Shown here: positions 1-10,948 of the stretch, piece by piece | Numbering within the stretch: position 1 is the first letter of the stretch | Layout of the letters: each line of letters begins with the position of its first letter | Assembly: GCA_034008185.1 (NCBI GenBank) | Contig: CM067082.1 | Coordinates: 8,416,984 to 8,480,983, forward strand | Direction: 5' to 3' | Origin: Gorsachius magnificus | Lineage: Eukaryota > Chordata > Aves > Pelecaniformes > Ardeidae | Length of the DNA stretch: 64,000 nt | The notes under the pieces: model-generated | Databases searched by the model: none | What the model was told of the DNA's origin: nothing | The model's input: the letters and a program-made list of their open reading frames with translations, nothing else | Position numbers and translations under genes: made by a program

Positions 1-904
1 GATCTGGCGGCCTGTAGTAGACACCAACCACCGGGTTCCCTTTGTTGCCTCTCTCTCTGATTCTTACCCATAAGCTTTTGACCTGCTCGTGGCTATTCTT
101 CAGGGCCAGCTCTTCACACTGTAATGATTTCTTCATGTAAAGGGCAACGCCTCCACCCCTCCTTCCTCACCTGTCCCTTCTGAACAGCCTGTAGCCATCA
201 ATAGCTACATTCCAGTCGTGGGATTTATCCCACCAAGTTTCCGTAACGACAATCAGGTTGTAGCTTTCTAGCAGCACGATAGCTTCCAACTCCTCTTGTT
301 TGTTTCCCATGCTGCGTGCGTTTGTGTAGAGACATTTCATCTGAGCTGTCCATCTGAGCACATTAACCTTCATAGTGGAACACCCGTTGTTTCCCTTGAG
401 GTGTTTCATGGGCATTTCCTTATTGGCTCCTACTACCTCAGCAATGTCTCTGGCATGCCGCTGGGCAACAGGTTGAGGGCTCATACTAGCCCCCCATCCC
501 TCTAACCATTGTGTGTCATCCCTTAGCTTGTTGCAGGCAAGCCTGATACGTTCCCCTTCCCCCATTGCAGCTAGTTTAAAGCCCTGTCAATGAGCCCTGC
601 AAGCTCCTGCACAAAGACCCTATTTCCTCTTTAAGAAAGCTGGCTCCCATTTGACACCAGCAAGCCTGGTGCCTTGTAGGCCATCCCATAATCAAAGAAC
701 CCAAAGTTGTGGCGGTGGCACCAGTCATGGAGCCATGTATTAACAGATTGAGTCTGCCTGTCTCGCTCAATGTCTCTGCGCACCACTGGAAGGAGTGAGG
801 AAAAAATAACCTGTACCCCAGATTCCTTCACTAACCCTCCCAAGGCCTTGAATTCTCTTTTAATCACCCTTGGGCTACTTACTGCAACTTCATCAGCACC
901 TAAA
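1..904 (-). mobile_element. CR1 LINE, inverted 5' part (end of ORF1, start of ORF2)
   Basis: On the minus strand, 924-631 encodes a broken stretch that looks like the C-terminal part of CR1 ORF1 (an esterase-like domain with a conserved FSSLLPV stretch). Further along, 565-1 encodes the start of CR1 ORF2, including an LYTNARSM motif and an ETWWD motif typical of the N-terminal endonuclease. An in-frame stop after RRDR (about 165) and other breaks show the copy is dead. The order ORF1 then ORF2 is correct on the minus strand, and the element continues off the left edge. It abuts a plus-strand CR1 3' end at about 905. Family assignment is by recognition of motifs, not alignment. Confidence 0.85.
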
Positions 905-1352
905 GGGTCCAGAGGAGGCCACAAAAATGATCTGAGAGCTGGAACACTTGTCCTGTGAGGACAGGCTGAGAGAGTTGGGGTTCTTCAACCTGGAGGACAG
1001 AAGGCTCTGGGGAGACCTTATTGCAGCCTTCCAGTACTTAAAGGAGGCCTACAGGAATGATGAGGAAGGACTCTTTATTAGGGAGTGTATGATAGGATGA
1101 GGAGTAACGGTTTTAAACTAAAGGAGGGTAGATTCAGATTAGATATAAGGAAGAAATTCTTCACTATGAGTGTGGTGAGACACTGGAACATGTTGCCCAT
1201 AGAATTTGTGGATAACCCCTCCCTGGAAGTGTTCAAGGACAAGCTGCGTGGGGCTTTGAGCAAGCTGGTCTAGTGGAAGGTGTCCCTGTCCATGGCAGGG
1301 ATGTTGGATGATCTTTAAGACCTCTTCCAACCCAAACCGTTCTATGATTCTA
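905..1352 (+). mobile_element. CR1 LINE 3' end
   Basis: Starts in the CR1 ORF2 segment that reads like the usual GTCCAGAGGAGG region and runs through the conserved C-terminal reverse-transcriptase block ([11 protein letters not shown] at about 1129-1161). The 3' UTR follows (TGGATGATCTTTAAGACC, then TTCTATGATTCTA). It is directly joined to the minus-strand CR1 piece on its left, so both could be one insertion with an inverted 5' end. The frame is broken in several places. No function is expected. Confidence 0.92.
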
Positions 1353-4300
1353 CAGCTGGAGGAACCCAAAGACCTTGAAGAGAGGGAGTGCTGTGTTCAT
1401 GAACATACGTGCCTTGTATCAGTTTAAATGGAGTACAGTTCTTTGTAAGCATCGCAATTAAGAATGAGAATGAACAACTACAATTATATGCACATCTAGA
1501 AATAGTTTTTGTGAATGGCAAATGCTTTTGTTCGTAGTCTATTTTTAAGAACAAGAGAATAAACTCTGTTGTATATCCAGTCTTCTGGTTTTTTATGTAT
1601 TTTATTTCCCATGTTTAAATTCAATAATGTTATCAAGCCTTCTAAAACCAATTTATTATTCATGCTCAATTAGTTTGGTTCTGGAGAGATTCTACTTTGA
1701 ATATTTAAATTGTTGTTTTATGTGAGTCCTGTAATACTGTAGAGACTCAGCTTGTTACTGGGAGAGTTGTTTCAAGTTCCTGTAAAGATGGTCAATGGTA
1801 GAATTACTGTTTTTTTTGGTAGAGCTCAAGATATACAGAAATAGTAAAGTTTCTAAATTCTTGATACTAATTATTTTTTGATTTCTAAAGGAGTTGGATT
1901 TTTTTTCTGTTACAAATTCTCAATACAACACCATGCAAGTTTTTCTCTTTCCAGTATCCACTGAGGAACCGCTTTCTGTGGAAGGCCATCTGTGCTCTCC
2001 TGCTGATATACCCTCTGTAATTTATGAACACTTGATTCCTTCTCCCATAGAGATTTTGGGAAGAAGTGGAAAAATGTCATTATGCTTACTGTTTTGGGAC
2101 TGACTTAGTTTAACTGATGACAGTCTTTTCTGTTAAATTGATAACAGCCTTTTCTGTTGAAGATTACTTTTTTTGGTAGCTCATGGAACAATAGTTGTGG
2201 GTTTATGACACATTTGAATGGATTTAATATCAGACTGTTGCCAAGAGAGCTTTCCTGCTTGTCTCTTATTTCCCGGTTCACTTCCCCTTTCTTGCACTGG
2301 CACTAGTGCTTGCATCAGCCTGCAGAAAGCTGATTAAAAACCTGATAAAATAAATACACATACATGTGTGCCTGCACATACGCACACTCATTTTCTCTGT
2401 CAGAGAGGTTTTTTCCTACCAGTTTTGCTTACTGAACTTTGTCACATTGGGGCCACACAATTTTGGGAAGTGGGAAAATGGTGACAAAATGAGTCTCTCA
2501 GGGGAAAGGTGGAGGATTGAGACTACCCCTTTTCAAAGTAGCTGTGCGGCTTAAGTCATTGTGCCCAGTACATACAGACTGCTGTCCCGGGGCAGTGCTG
2601 TCCTCCCACCCCACCTTCCTGTCCTTTGGAGCATTGTACGTGTTTATGCAGTGGTGTAGTAATAAAACACACTAGAAAACTAATTATATATTTGCAGAAG
2701 GAGACACGTAGTGTATTCCATCCATTCTCTGATCTTCTTCTTCATAAACTCCCATGCTGGCACTTCTAAGGCGCCATGAACATGTAGTTGAGTGGAGGAC
2801 TAGAGAAAAGAAGCTAACCTTATGTTGATTTAAAGCAAGCATGCAGTTAAGCAAGGTTAGGAAAATTAAAGCTTTCCCCTCTGAACGTAAGCAGGTATCT
2901 GTCTTACCATGGGGTTACAGATTGATTTAGCTCAGCTGGGCTAATGGCCAGCTCTGTTGAAAGGGGTAGTAATCTTCATCCCACCAAACTCACATCTGCG
3001 ATTCTATGTCTTTATCCGAGTTAAAATGTGTTCAACGTCATACTGAGCTGACCTATAAAAATATTAAAAGGTTCTGGGTTTTTTTGGGCGTTATTTTGGG
3101 GATTGGGGGTAGGTTTGCATGGGGAACATTGAGGGTTATGGGTAGGAGTAGTTTCTGTTGGTTTCACTTTCAGAACTGTCTTACCAGGAGTCATAAGTGT
3201 TTGGAGCACATTCCGCAGGATAGTGTAGAAACAGAAAAAATACATTCATTCAGAAACAGACTATAAGAAACTAATATTCACTTCATACCCTTAACAAATT
3301 ATTTCACCTACACAGGCCAAGATATCTACATTATGAAGATTTATTTAAACTTAAAAAGAAAACAAAAATCCATAGCTTAAAGATTGATCTAGTTGTATCC
3401 GTTGTCTCTAAAGGCAGCTTGCAGCATCTCTATAGGAAGGAAATAACTTCTTATGTAAAGCGTCCAGGATTTTGACAGCCATTGAGCTGGTGGTTGCATC
3501 TGAATCACCATATTTAATACATATCTATTAATTTGTCTAAATCCCTTCTTGAATACATGTATATTTTCAGTCTCTGTAACATCATGCAGTAATTTTTCCA
3601 TAATTTAATTACACACAAGGTGAAAGTGTACATTCTTTTGTTTTGTTTTAAGCCTGCTGACTGGTTACTTCTTCAAACTTCTCTTTATTCATGGTTTATG
3701 AGATAGAAAACAATTATTCACACTTTTTTCACAGTATTGCTAATTTTAGAGGTCTTTCTGATATTCCTCTTTCATTTATCTCTCCTCCAAGCTGAAGGTC
3801 TCTGAGATATGTATTCCTTTTCCAACAAAATACTTCTGATTTTGTCTTTGTTACTGTTTCCTAGTTCTTCTATATCATTCTTCTTGTTCATACTTGGAAG
3901 TTGTAGGAGGTTTGCTGAATTTGGTTGGCTTTTAGTAAGAATCTGGTTGATGATATCTCCTGTTTTATTTCTGATCCATTCCTAATAATTCCTTCCATTG
4001 TCATTACCTTTTAGGCTGTTGAAAAGTATTGGAGAGTTCTATAGTGAAGGGCAAGATACTTTTCTAATGGATAGGCTGCAAGAGATTAGAGGCCATCACT
4101 GAGTTTGAGCCAGAGATAAGGCACTCTGGGTAATGCTTATCTGTAGAAGTTGCTGTCAGAATGTCATGAGGAACTCAAATCTTACTACTCTTAAAGCAGA
4201 TTTACTTAGAACAAGTGATATTGACTGAAAAGAGGAAAGCAAAAGGCATGAATAAAGTCTAGTTAAACTAGGTCCATTCTGCATTCAAAATAGAGATATA

Positions 4301-7300
4301 ATAGTGCTGGAGGAAAGATTTTTTTGAACAAAATGATCAGTTAACATCTTTTTTTTTTTTTCCCCCTTGGTGTTTGTATACTCTGACTTCTTGAAATGAT
4401 TGTCCAGGGAAACAGTTAGAAAAACTTTTATCTTCCTTCTTGGCATATGATATTTTTAATGGAAAACCAGACCTTGCGTCTGTTTGCCTTGTTCTTACAC
4501 TTTTCCCTAGCCTGTGGCTGCTTTTAGAGACATGAACATTAAGGGCGTTCTCTTGGGATGTGGGTTCACAACCTACAAGGTTGGGTAGAGCCTAGAAACC
4601 AAGTTTCTCACTTTCTGAGCATATGCGTTAGTCATTAGTTTATGATATAGCAGTGATTGCTGTGGCTGCTGGTCCATTAGTAGCCCATACTTAGGTAGCA
4701 TCCCAAGTGGATGGAGGTATCTACTGTTTCTTAATGCTTCACTATCTTCTAAGGGTAGGAAGTAACTGCCTAACATGAGGGGACGTATTTGCCTACTGTG
4801 AACAAGTACTTTATCAGTATGTTCAAATAATTAGATCTCCTTTAGGTTTTTAGAGGTATTTGCCTCTTATTAACTGCATGGGGAATGTAGGTGATAGTGT
4901 TAGGATGACTTGGAGCATTCTGTCCACTCCAAGTATGCAAAATACTGGTGAGTTAGTACTTATCTAGTCCACCTAATTTAGGTGATTAAAATTTTATATT
5001 GATAACACAAAAGTCTATTAAATAGCTGAACAGCCTTTTCGGAAATGCTTAAACATCCTGAAGGGCAGAGGGGCACAGGAGAGGTTTAGTGCAGAGCATT
5101 TAATGAGGATTTTTGTCTCACATTCAGGAAATGGGAGGCCTGAAAGAGGTAGCCATGCGTATAGAGCAGTTCAAGATCTATTTTCTTTTAACCGAGTCAT
5201 TCTAAATATAGAAGAATGTGCTTCTATTTTAAAAATATAGAAGTATGGGAACACTGGTCTGGTATCTAATGTCTATTTTATGTCTCCTGTACTGTAATGA
5301 CAAGCTCCCATCTCACTGGGTTGCTACAGTGCAATTTGGGAGATGCAGTCCTGCTGGACAACCTGGCGTTTGTGGGAGAGGAAGTGAGAGGAAGAATAGA
5401 AGTTACAATGTTCTGGTAACATTTAGGTTGAAAACTTGGAAGATCAGTTCTGATCAACTGGCAGAATCTTTAGTACAGAACTGAAAGCATTATTAAAAAA
5501 GAGTAGTCAAAAAAAGCCATTTTTAGATCCAACCAGTTCAGTGAGCAACAGAGCTATTACAGTCTGTTTATTTAGAGAGTTGGCTGATGTCCCATCTGAT
5601 ACAAAAAGCTTCAATAATAGCCTTACAAAATCCCAAATGGCCTTTTCTCAAAATACCCCCATTTCCCACTTTAAATCACTCTGATGGACCCACAGGATCT
5701 CCATCTTTCTCCCTTGTCTTCTCTATGGTACTGCTTTCCTTAACTTAATGTCCCTAAGTCTTTCACCCATGTTGTTGGGTAATTCCCACTTATTACTGAT
5801 TTTTCCCATATACTCTACCTGCCTTTTTTCTGATGCTTTTGCTAGTCTGCAGGCTAAAAGGTTTTTTAGGGAAAGTAGATTTAGTAATTTCCTAACCAGC
5901 TAGTTTTCTTTGGATGGTGTACTCTCTGTGGTTTACTTTTGTTCCTCTTGTTGTTTCAGAGACGTTATGTTAATACTGCATAGATTTTGTAAATAATATG
6001 TTCAGGAACATGAAGTGTTTTTGAGTGGAACGAGAATTAATTTCATTCTTTTGTTAAAGGAGTATCTCATGCATTATTCTTTGAACCGTCTTCTTTCTCT
6101 TCAGATGTTCCCTTTTATATATACTTACATATGAAAACCAGTGAGAATCCGTTAAAAATATGTCGAGTATGTTGACTGTGTCTTTTGCTTTCGAGGCTCC
6201 TTCTAGGCTTTCATGTCTCAGATTTCTTTGATTCTTACTGTAAATTCTTTCCTGCGTGACAAAGGTGTATTGTACTTTTTCCCCCCTCAGCTTCTAATCA
6301 GGAGAATTGAATTGAGATCAGATATTAATGTAATATCCAAGAAAAAGAAAATAAATGGAAACTTACCAGATTTCAGTTTTACCTTAAGTTGTTAACTTTG
6401 TTATTTAATTCAAAGATATTTTCATGTGCAACCTCTCTTGCTTCTTGTCCCCGCTATATGATAGAACAGTCTTTAATTACAGGTCCTGGGATGGATGCGT
6501 GTTCATCTATTCCTACATATTCAATGTCATGTTTTCTTTTTGTTATTCAGTATATGGTCCCTTATTTACTATTAATTTCTCAGTGTCAGACCAGAAAACA
6601 AAATTTATTTTTTCAAATATTTTTCTGTAGTAGTTGTTAGTAGAATATGAAGATTTCACAAATATTTATATAATGGTAACATATGTGTGAATAAATGCAT
6701 AAATATTCAAATATATATAATTCCAACTTTTGAAGGTAATAGCATTCCCATTGAATGTGTAGGTTGATGAGTTACAGGCAGACAAAGAAGTTAAAAAGGA
6801 GGGGATCAATCAATAATGGGTGCTTGGTTTGATATATATGAGGTTGTGGGGTGGTTTTTTTTCCAGTGTAAATTAATATGTATATGGATTTTTGTTACCA
6901 AGAAGATGCCATTCGTAACTATGGATGCCTGGCATTAAGCTTTTCCTGCCACTGTTCAGAAAATAAAGAACACCCAGCTAAATAATCTCAACTCAATCAC
7001 ACTTCAAAATATGCTTATTTTTACCTCAACTAACTGTAAAGCTCTGAGGCATGGAATCTGATCTTACTGCATTTGATAGAGCCCCTTTACTCCTGCTTCT
7101 ACAGAGATTGAGAAGTGTGCATGAAAGATGTTCTTTTATTCTGAGGGAATTGGAGCATGCCCCAAAATATAAGCAATAAAAGATCTGTTTAAGAAAAAAG
7201 ATGTGCAGACTTTTAAATATAGACTAAACAGTGTCTTTTTCCCAGCCTTACTTGTGGAACTGATTAAACAGCTTGTCTGAAGTTTTCAAAGGATGTATGA

Positions 7301-7636
7301 GGCTGAAAGAGAAAAATTAAAATTTCATTTTGAAAAGTTAGTTTTTTAAAGGTGGAAGTATTTCGATATAGGATCTCTTAATAGTTGGCATCAAGCACCC
7401 TGAATAACCCTCCAAAACAGCAGCCCTGGCATCTTATTTAAGCAGATCTGTGGTGTAAGTACTAATGTCTTCTGGAAGTGTATCCACCATTTTATGCACG
7501 TGAATTTAACAACAGAAACTAAAATAGTTGAACTAATGATTATGGAGTTTAGTGTTTTGTTTACACTTGTATATTTATAGACAATGCATGTTTTAATAGG
7601 ACACTTTTAATGAGCATTTTTTGTTCTTGCTTTCAG
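1353..7636 (+). other. ZFAT intron upstream of first exon in window
   Basis: AT-rich non-coding sequence ending in a TTGCTTTCAG acceptor before 7637. It has only short open frames with no recognisable domain or homology. An old CR1 fragment lies at about 3395-3900. I looked for the preceding ZFAT exon (its finger with SKCCRKFSNTRQLRKH-like residues, and the AT-hook KRKRGRPK) and did not see it, so that exon is left of the window. Since exon 1 of this window starts in phase 1, the sequence is intronic at least up to the left repeats. Confidence 0.7.
3395..3900 (-). mobile_element. Ancient, degenerate CR1-like LINE fragment
   Basis: The minus strand at 3601-3389 carries a short open frame with FKKGFRQINRYVL, like the weakly conserved C-terminal end of old sauropsid CR1 ORF2. 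The segment up to about 3900 keeps scattered words of the same family (for example the region around TCCTCCAAGCTGAAGG at 3784). Divergence is high and boundaries are uncertain; an unrelated old repeat is possible. Confidence 0.5.
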
Positions 7637-7787
7637 GAGCCACAAGAATTGTTCCTGTTGAGGCTTCTCCCCAAGAAAGTGAACCTGCAACTCCAGAGAC
7701 GACAGTTCAAGACCCATCACAACGAAGAGGGTATCAAGAATATGCCATTCAGCAAACACCATATGAACAGGCAATGAAATCTAGCAG
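7637..7787 (+). CDS. ZFAT: ZFAT coding exon (window exon 1), pre-finger linker
   Basis: Acceptor TTTCAG at 7631-7636 and donor GTAATT from 7788. The first two bases (GA) complete a glycine codon split by a phase-1 intron; the exon ends with AG of an arginine codon (phase 2). The 49 full codons include IVPVEA and RRGYQEYAIQQTPYEQ, a segment nearly identical to mammalian ZFAT just before its main finger cluster. It holds no finger. Low-complexity Ser/Thr/Pro content at its start suggests a flexible linker; the conserved RGYQEYAIQQTPYEQ block suggests a functional motif, but its role is unknown to me. Confidence 0.95.
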
Positions 7788-8081
7788 GTAATTTTGAAGT
7801 ACTTATATTTATGTTCATGCAAAATGTGACTGAAAGGCTTCCCTATCCATTTTCATGAAACGGAAACGTTTTCTGAGCCTTTTAAATAAAGAACAGCTGA
7901 AAATAATCTGTGCACAAGTTGCAAATTTAATTTAAATTTAAAAAGCCCGCAGAGCATACCTTTTTAAAATAAATTAAAGTAAACATTTCTGTTCATTATG
8001 AATATCTAGGGAAATTTTGACATACTATGTTGCTGAGTTTCAGTATTGTAAATATAACTGTTTTTGTTTTTTTCTTTTTAG
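7788..8081 (+). other. ZFAT intron 1 of window (294 bp)
   Basis: Short AT-rich intron with donor GTAATT and a long T-rich tract before the acceptor TTTTTAG at 8075-8081. The open frame of the next exon runs back into it to 8017 by chance. Nothing else is visible. Confidence 0.9.
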
Positions 8082-9550
8082 GTTGGGTCCAACTCAGCTG
8101 AAGATTTTTACATGTGAATATTGTAACAAGGTATTCAAATTTAAACACTCCCTCCAAGCACATTTGAGGATTCATACAAATGAAAAACCTTACAAGTGTT
8201 CGTACTGCAGTTACGCCAGTGCAATCAAAGCCAACCTTAATGTTCACATGCGGAAACATACAGGGGAGAAGTTTAGCTGCGATTATTGTACGTTCACTTG
8301 TCTCAGCAAAGGACATCTCAAAGTCCATATTGAAAGAGTTCATAAGAAGATTAAGCAGCATTGTCGCTTCTGCAAAAAGAAATACTCAGATGTTAAAAAT
8401 TTGATCAAGCACATCAAGGAAACACATGACCTTCAAGATAAAAAAGTGAAAGATGTTTTTGATGAGCTTCGCTTGATGACACGAGAGGGCAAAAGACAAC
8501 TTCTTTATGACTGCCATATTTGTGAACGCAAATTCAAAAATGAACTCGATCGAGACCGTCACATGCTTGTTCATGGTGATGAAAGGCCCTTTGCTTGTGA
8601 GCTCTGTGGTCATGGAGCCACTAAATACCAAGCCCTTGAGCTTCATGTGCGAAAACACCCATTTGTTTACGTGTGTTCTGTGTGCCTGAAGAAGTTTGTC
8701 AGTTCTGTAAGACTCCGTGCTCACATCAAAGATGTGCATGCAGATTTGCATGAGACTTCTGTTTTTAACAGTTCCATCAATCAAAGTTTCTGCCTCCTTG
8801 AGCCAGGAGGTGATATCCAGCCAGAAGCCCTTGGTGAACAGCTAGCACAAAGTGCAGATGAAATGTCTATCATGAGTACTGATGCTATTAACACACCACA
8901 ACCATCTGCTTGTAAAGGTGAATCAACAGCTGCAGATGTAAACCATAATGGTCAACATAATGGTGACTTAAAAATTGATACAGTCCCTTTGTTAGAATTT
9001 GAAAATCCACCGGTGGAGAATGTAACAGAGACACTGTGTCAGACAACAGACATAGCAGTCCCAAACATTCAGTCCTGTGTAGCATCAGATTGCTTTCTGC
9101 TGAAAAATGGTACTTCTGGTTCTGATGAGTTAAAAGTTTCTCCTGCAAATGAAGAGGAAGTTAATCACTGCAGTTCTATAAATGAGCAGGGTGAAGAAAT
9201 TCAGCTTTTGCTGTCTGAAGACAAAAGTTTAAATCCGAGTCAGAACAATGCAATGACTGAAAACTTTTCAGTCTCTGAAGAGAGAAATCAATCTGTTCCT
9301 TGTAGTGAATCAGAAACAAGCAGTCCGCCCATACAAAATTCAGCCGAAATTGCAACCCCTTTGCCAGTACCAGAAGCTAATGCAGCCATCAGTCCACAGG
9401 CAGCCTCTTCTAATGCAGTTGCATCAGACAGTGGGAGTGGAGCTGTTGCCTTTATGCAGATCTTGGATAGCTTGCAGAAGAGACAAATGAACACGGAGTT
9501 GTGTGAGAGGATAAGGAAAGTTTATGGAGACTTGGAATGTGAATACTGTG
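8082..9550 (+). CDS. ZFAT: ZFAT large coding exon (window exon 2), C2H2 fingers 1-7 plus acidic linker
   Basis: A 1,469-base exon (G + 489 codons + G). Seven C2H2 fingers follow in tandem from about 8107 to 8742: CEYC...HLRIH, CSYC...HMRKH, CDYC...HIERVH, CRFC...HIKETH, CHIC...HMLVH, CELC...HVRKH and CSVC...HIKDVH. TNEKPY and TGEKF linkers join the first three, as in DNA-binding arrays. A conserved spacer (LMTREGKRQLL, about 8473-8505) sits between fingers 4 and 5. From about 8745 to 9530 is a ~260-residue acidic, Ser/Thr/Asn-rich linker beginning with the conserved SSINQSFCLLEPGGDIQ, poorly conserved after that. The exon ends with the two cysteines of finger 8 (CEYC), whose histidines are in the next exon. 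Confidence 0.97.
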
Positions 9551-10715
9551 GTAAGGAGTAGTAGAATGATACTTTTCGTTGTTTTTTTCTTAATGTTATA
9601 TAGTGTGCCATCTTTTTCCTGCTCCACTGGTTTAGTTTTTGATGTGTTTGTGTGTCTTTGTAGCAGTATTAATTTTGTAGTTCAGTATGGATTCTGGGGT
9701 GCAGCAAGATTTACTTTGGGCTGTATAAATAATGTGAAATGACTGAAATCGCCTCAGAAAACCCACTAGCAGAATATAACATAGCAATGCTTTGCTAGGC
9801 TCAATTTTCTGTTGATGTGAAATTTCATAGAATTAGATTATTTCTGTCCATGTGCCTCTCCCCACCTCATAATTTTCACTAGGGCCAAACACAGCAGATG
9901 TAGGCATGCGATCAGCATTAGTCAGTCCATGCTTTAATGCTTAAGCTTCATTATCAGCTTAGTAGAAAATTCAGAGTCTTTTTCATGGAAGCATGTATGA
10001 TAATATACATTCTGTACAATAAATACATATACTGGCATTTTTTTGAGAATTGTTTTGAACCAGTTTTTTGAGATTAAAATTTTCATTACATACTGTCAGA
10101 TCAAGACTGTTCTGATTGTAATTGGTATTTTGAGTTTATGAAATTGGGAAGAATACACCGTTCCCATTTTTTCTAACTGAAATTTTTTTGTGTTTGCATA
10201 GCAGGAAAGGAAACAATTTGGGATTTATTTTGTAGCCTACATGCTTTTGAAGGGAAAGGAATCAAAATTTGGAGGAAAAAAAGGTTTTGAAACACAGTAA
10301 CATTGTATGTTAGACAAATCGCTATGCACTTTTCCTTTTGGTGCCATTATGTCAGAAAAGCTTTTAGGAAGGAATAACAAAGGAAGTAAAAAAAGATTTT
10401 GACAATTTTAGTGTACAGTTGCATTCAGATTCTTTGTATAGGAGAACAGATTTAAAGGACTTGCTCATTAGGAAAAAGATCATTAAATTAAATTCCCTTT
10501 TGTCTGTTTCAGGACATTTGACACAATCTTTTTAGACAAAAGTGGTTCGGTAAACGTCTTTTCAGTAGTGAAGGGTCTTCAGGACAAATTTTCATTAAAG
10601 ACAAAAGGGACAGGATTCAAACTGTGTTTGCCGGAAAAGAAAACTGAGTTTGTGTTGGAATTTTCACTTACAGTTATTTAGAAATAACTTTCTTTGTGTC
10701 TAATTTTATTTTCAG
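9551..10715 (+). other. ZFAT intron 2 of window
   Basis: A phase-1 intron with donor GTAAGG at 9551 and acceptor TATTTTCAG ending 10715. It interrupts finger 8 between its cysteine and histidine halves. The sequence is AT-rich with no repeat, RNA gene or further exon that I recognise. Confidence 0.9.
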
Positions 10716-10948
10716 GCAAATTGTTTTGGTACCAAGTGCATTATGACATGCACGTTCGTACACACACTCGAGAACATTTATATTACTGCTCCCAGTGCAG
10801 TTATTCTTCCATCACCAAAAACTGCCTTAAGCGTCACGTCATTCAGAAACACAGTAATATTTTGCTGAAATGTCCCACAGAACATTGCGACTACTCTACT
10901 CCAGATAAATACAAGCTCCAGGCACATCTTAAAGTTCACACAGAGCTG
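10716..10948 (+). CDS. ZFAT: ZFAT coding exon (window exon 3), end of finger 8 and fingers 9-10
   Basis: 233 bases. GC completes the glycine codon; the exon then encodes the helix half of finger 8 (HYDMHVRTH), finger 9 (CSQC...HVIQKH) and finger 10 (CPTEHC...HLKVH). Finger 10 has four residues between its cysteines rather than two, as I recall for mammalian ZFAT, so it is not a defect. Donor GTAAGT at 10949 follows a phase-0 end. Linker THTREHLYY between fingers 8 and 9 is conserved. Confidence 0.96.

Noticed and set aside
167..565. 132-codon minus-strand frame as a host gene
   Set aside because: It is the broken start of CR1 ORF2 with its endonuclease motif.
1958..2103. Possible upstream ZFAT exon: CTCTTTCCAG acceptor followed by an open frame starting STEEPLSVE, loosely like a ZFAT STEEELAE segment
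   Set aside because: The following finger residues expected in that exon are missing, similarity is limited to a few residues, and no donor in the right frame is seen.
8386..8784. 132-codon minus-strand frame opposite the large ZFAT exon
   Set aside because: Antisense shadow of the conserved finger-coding frame.
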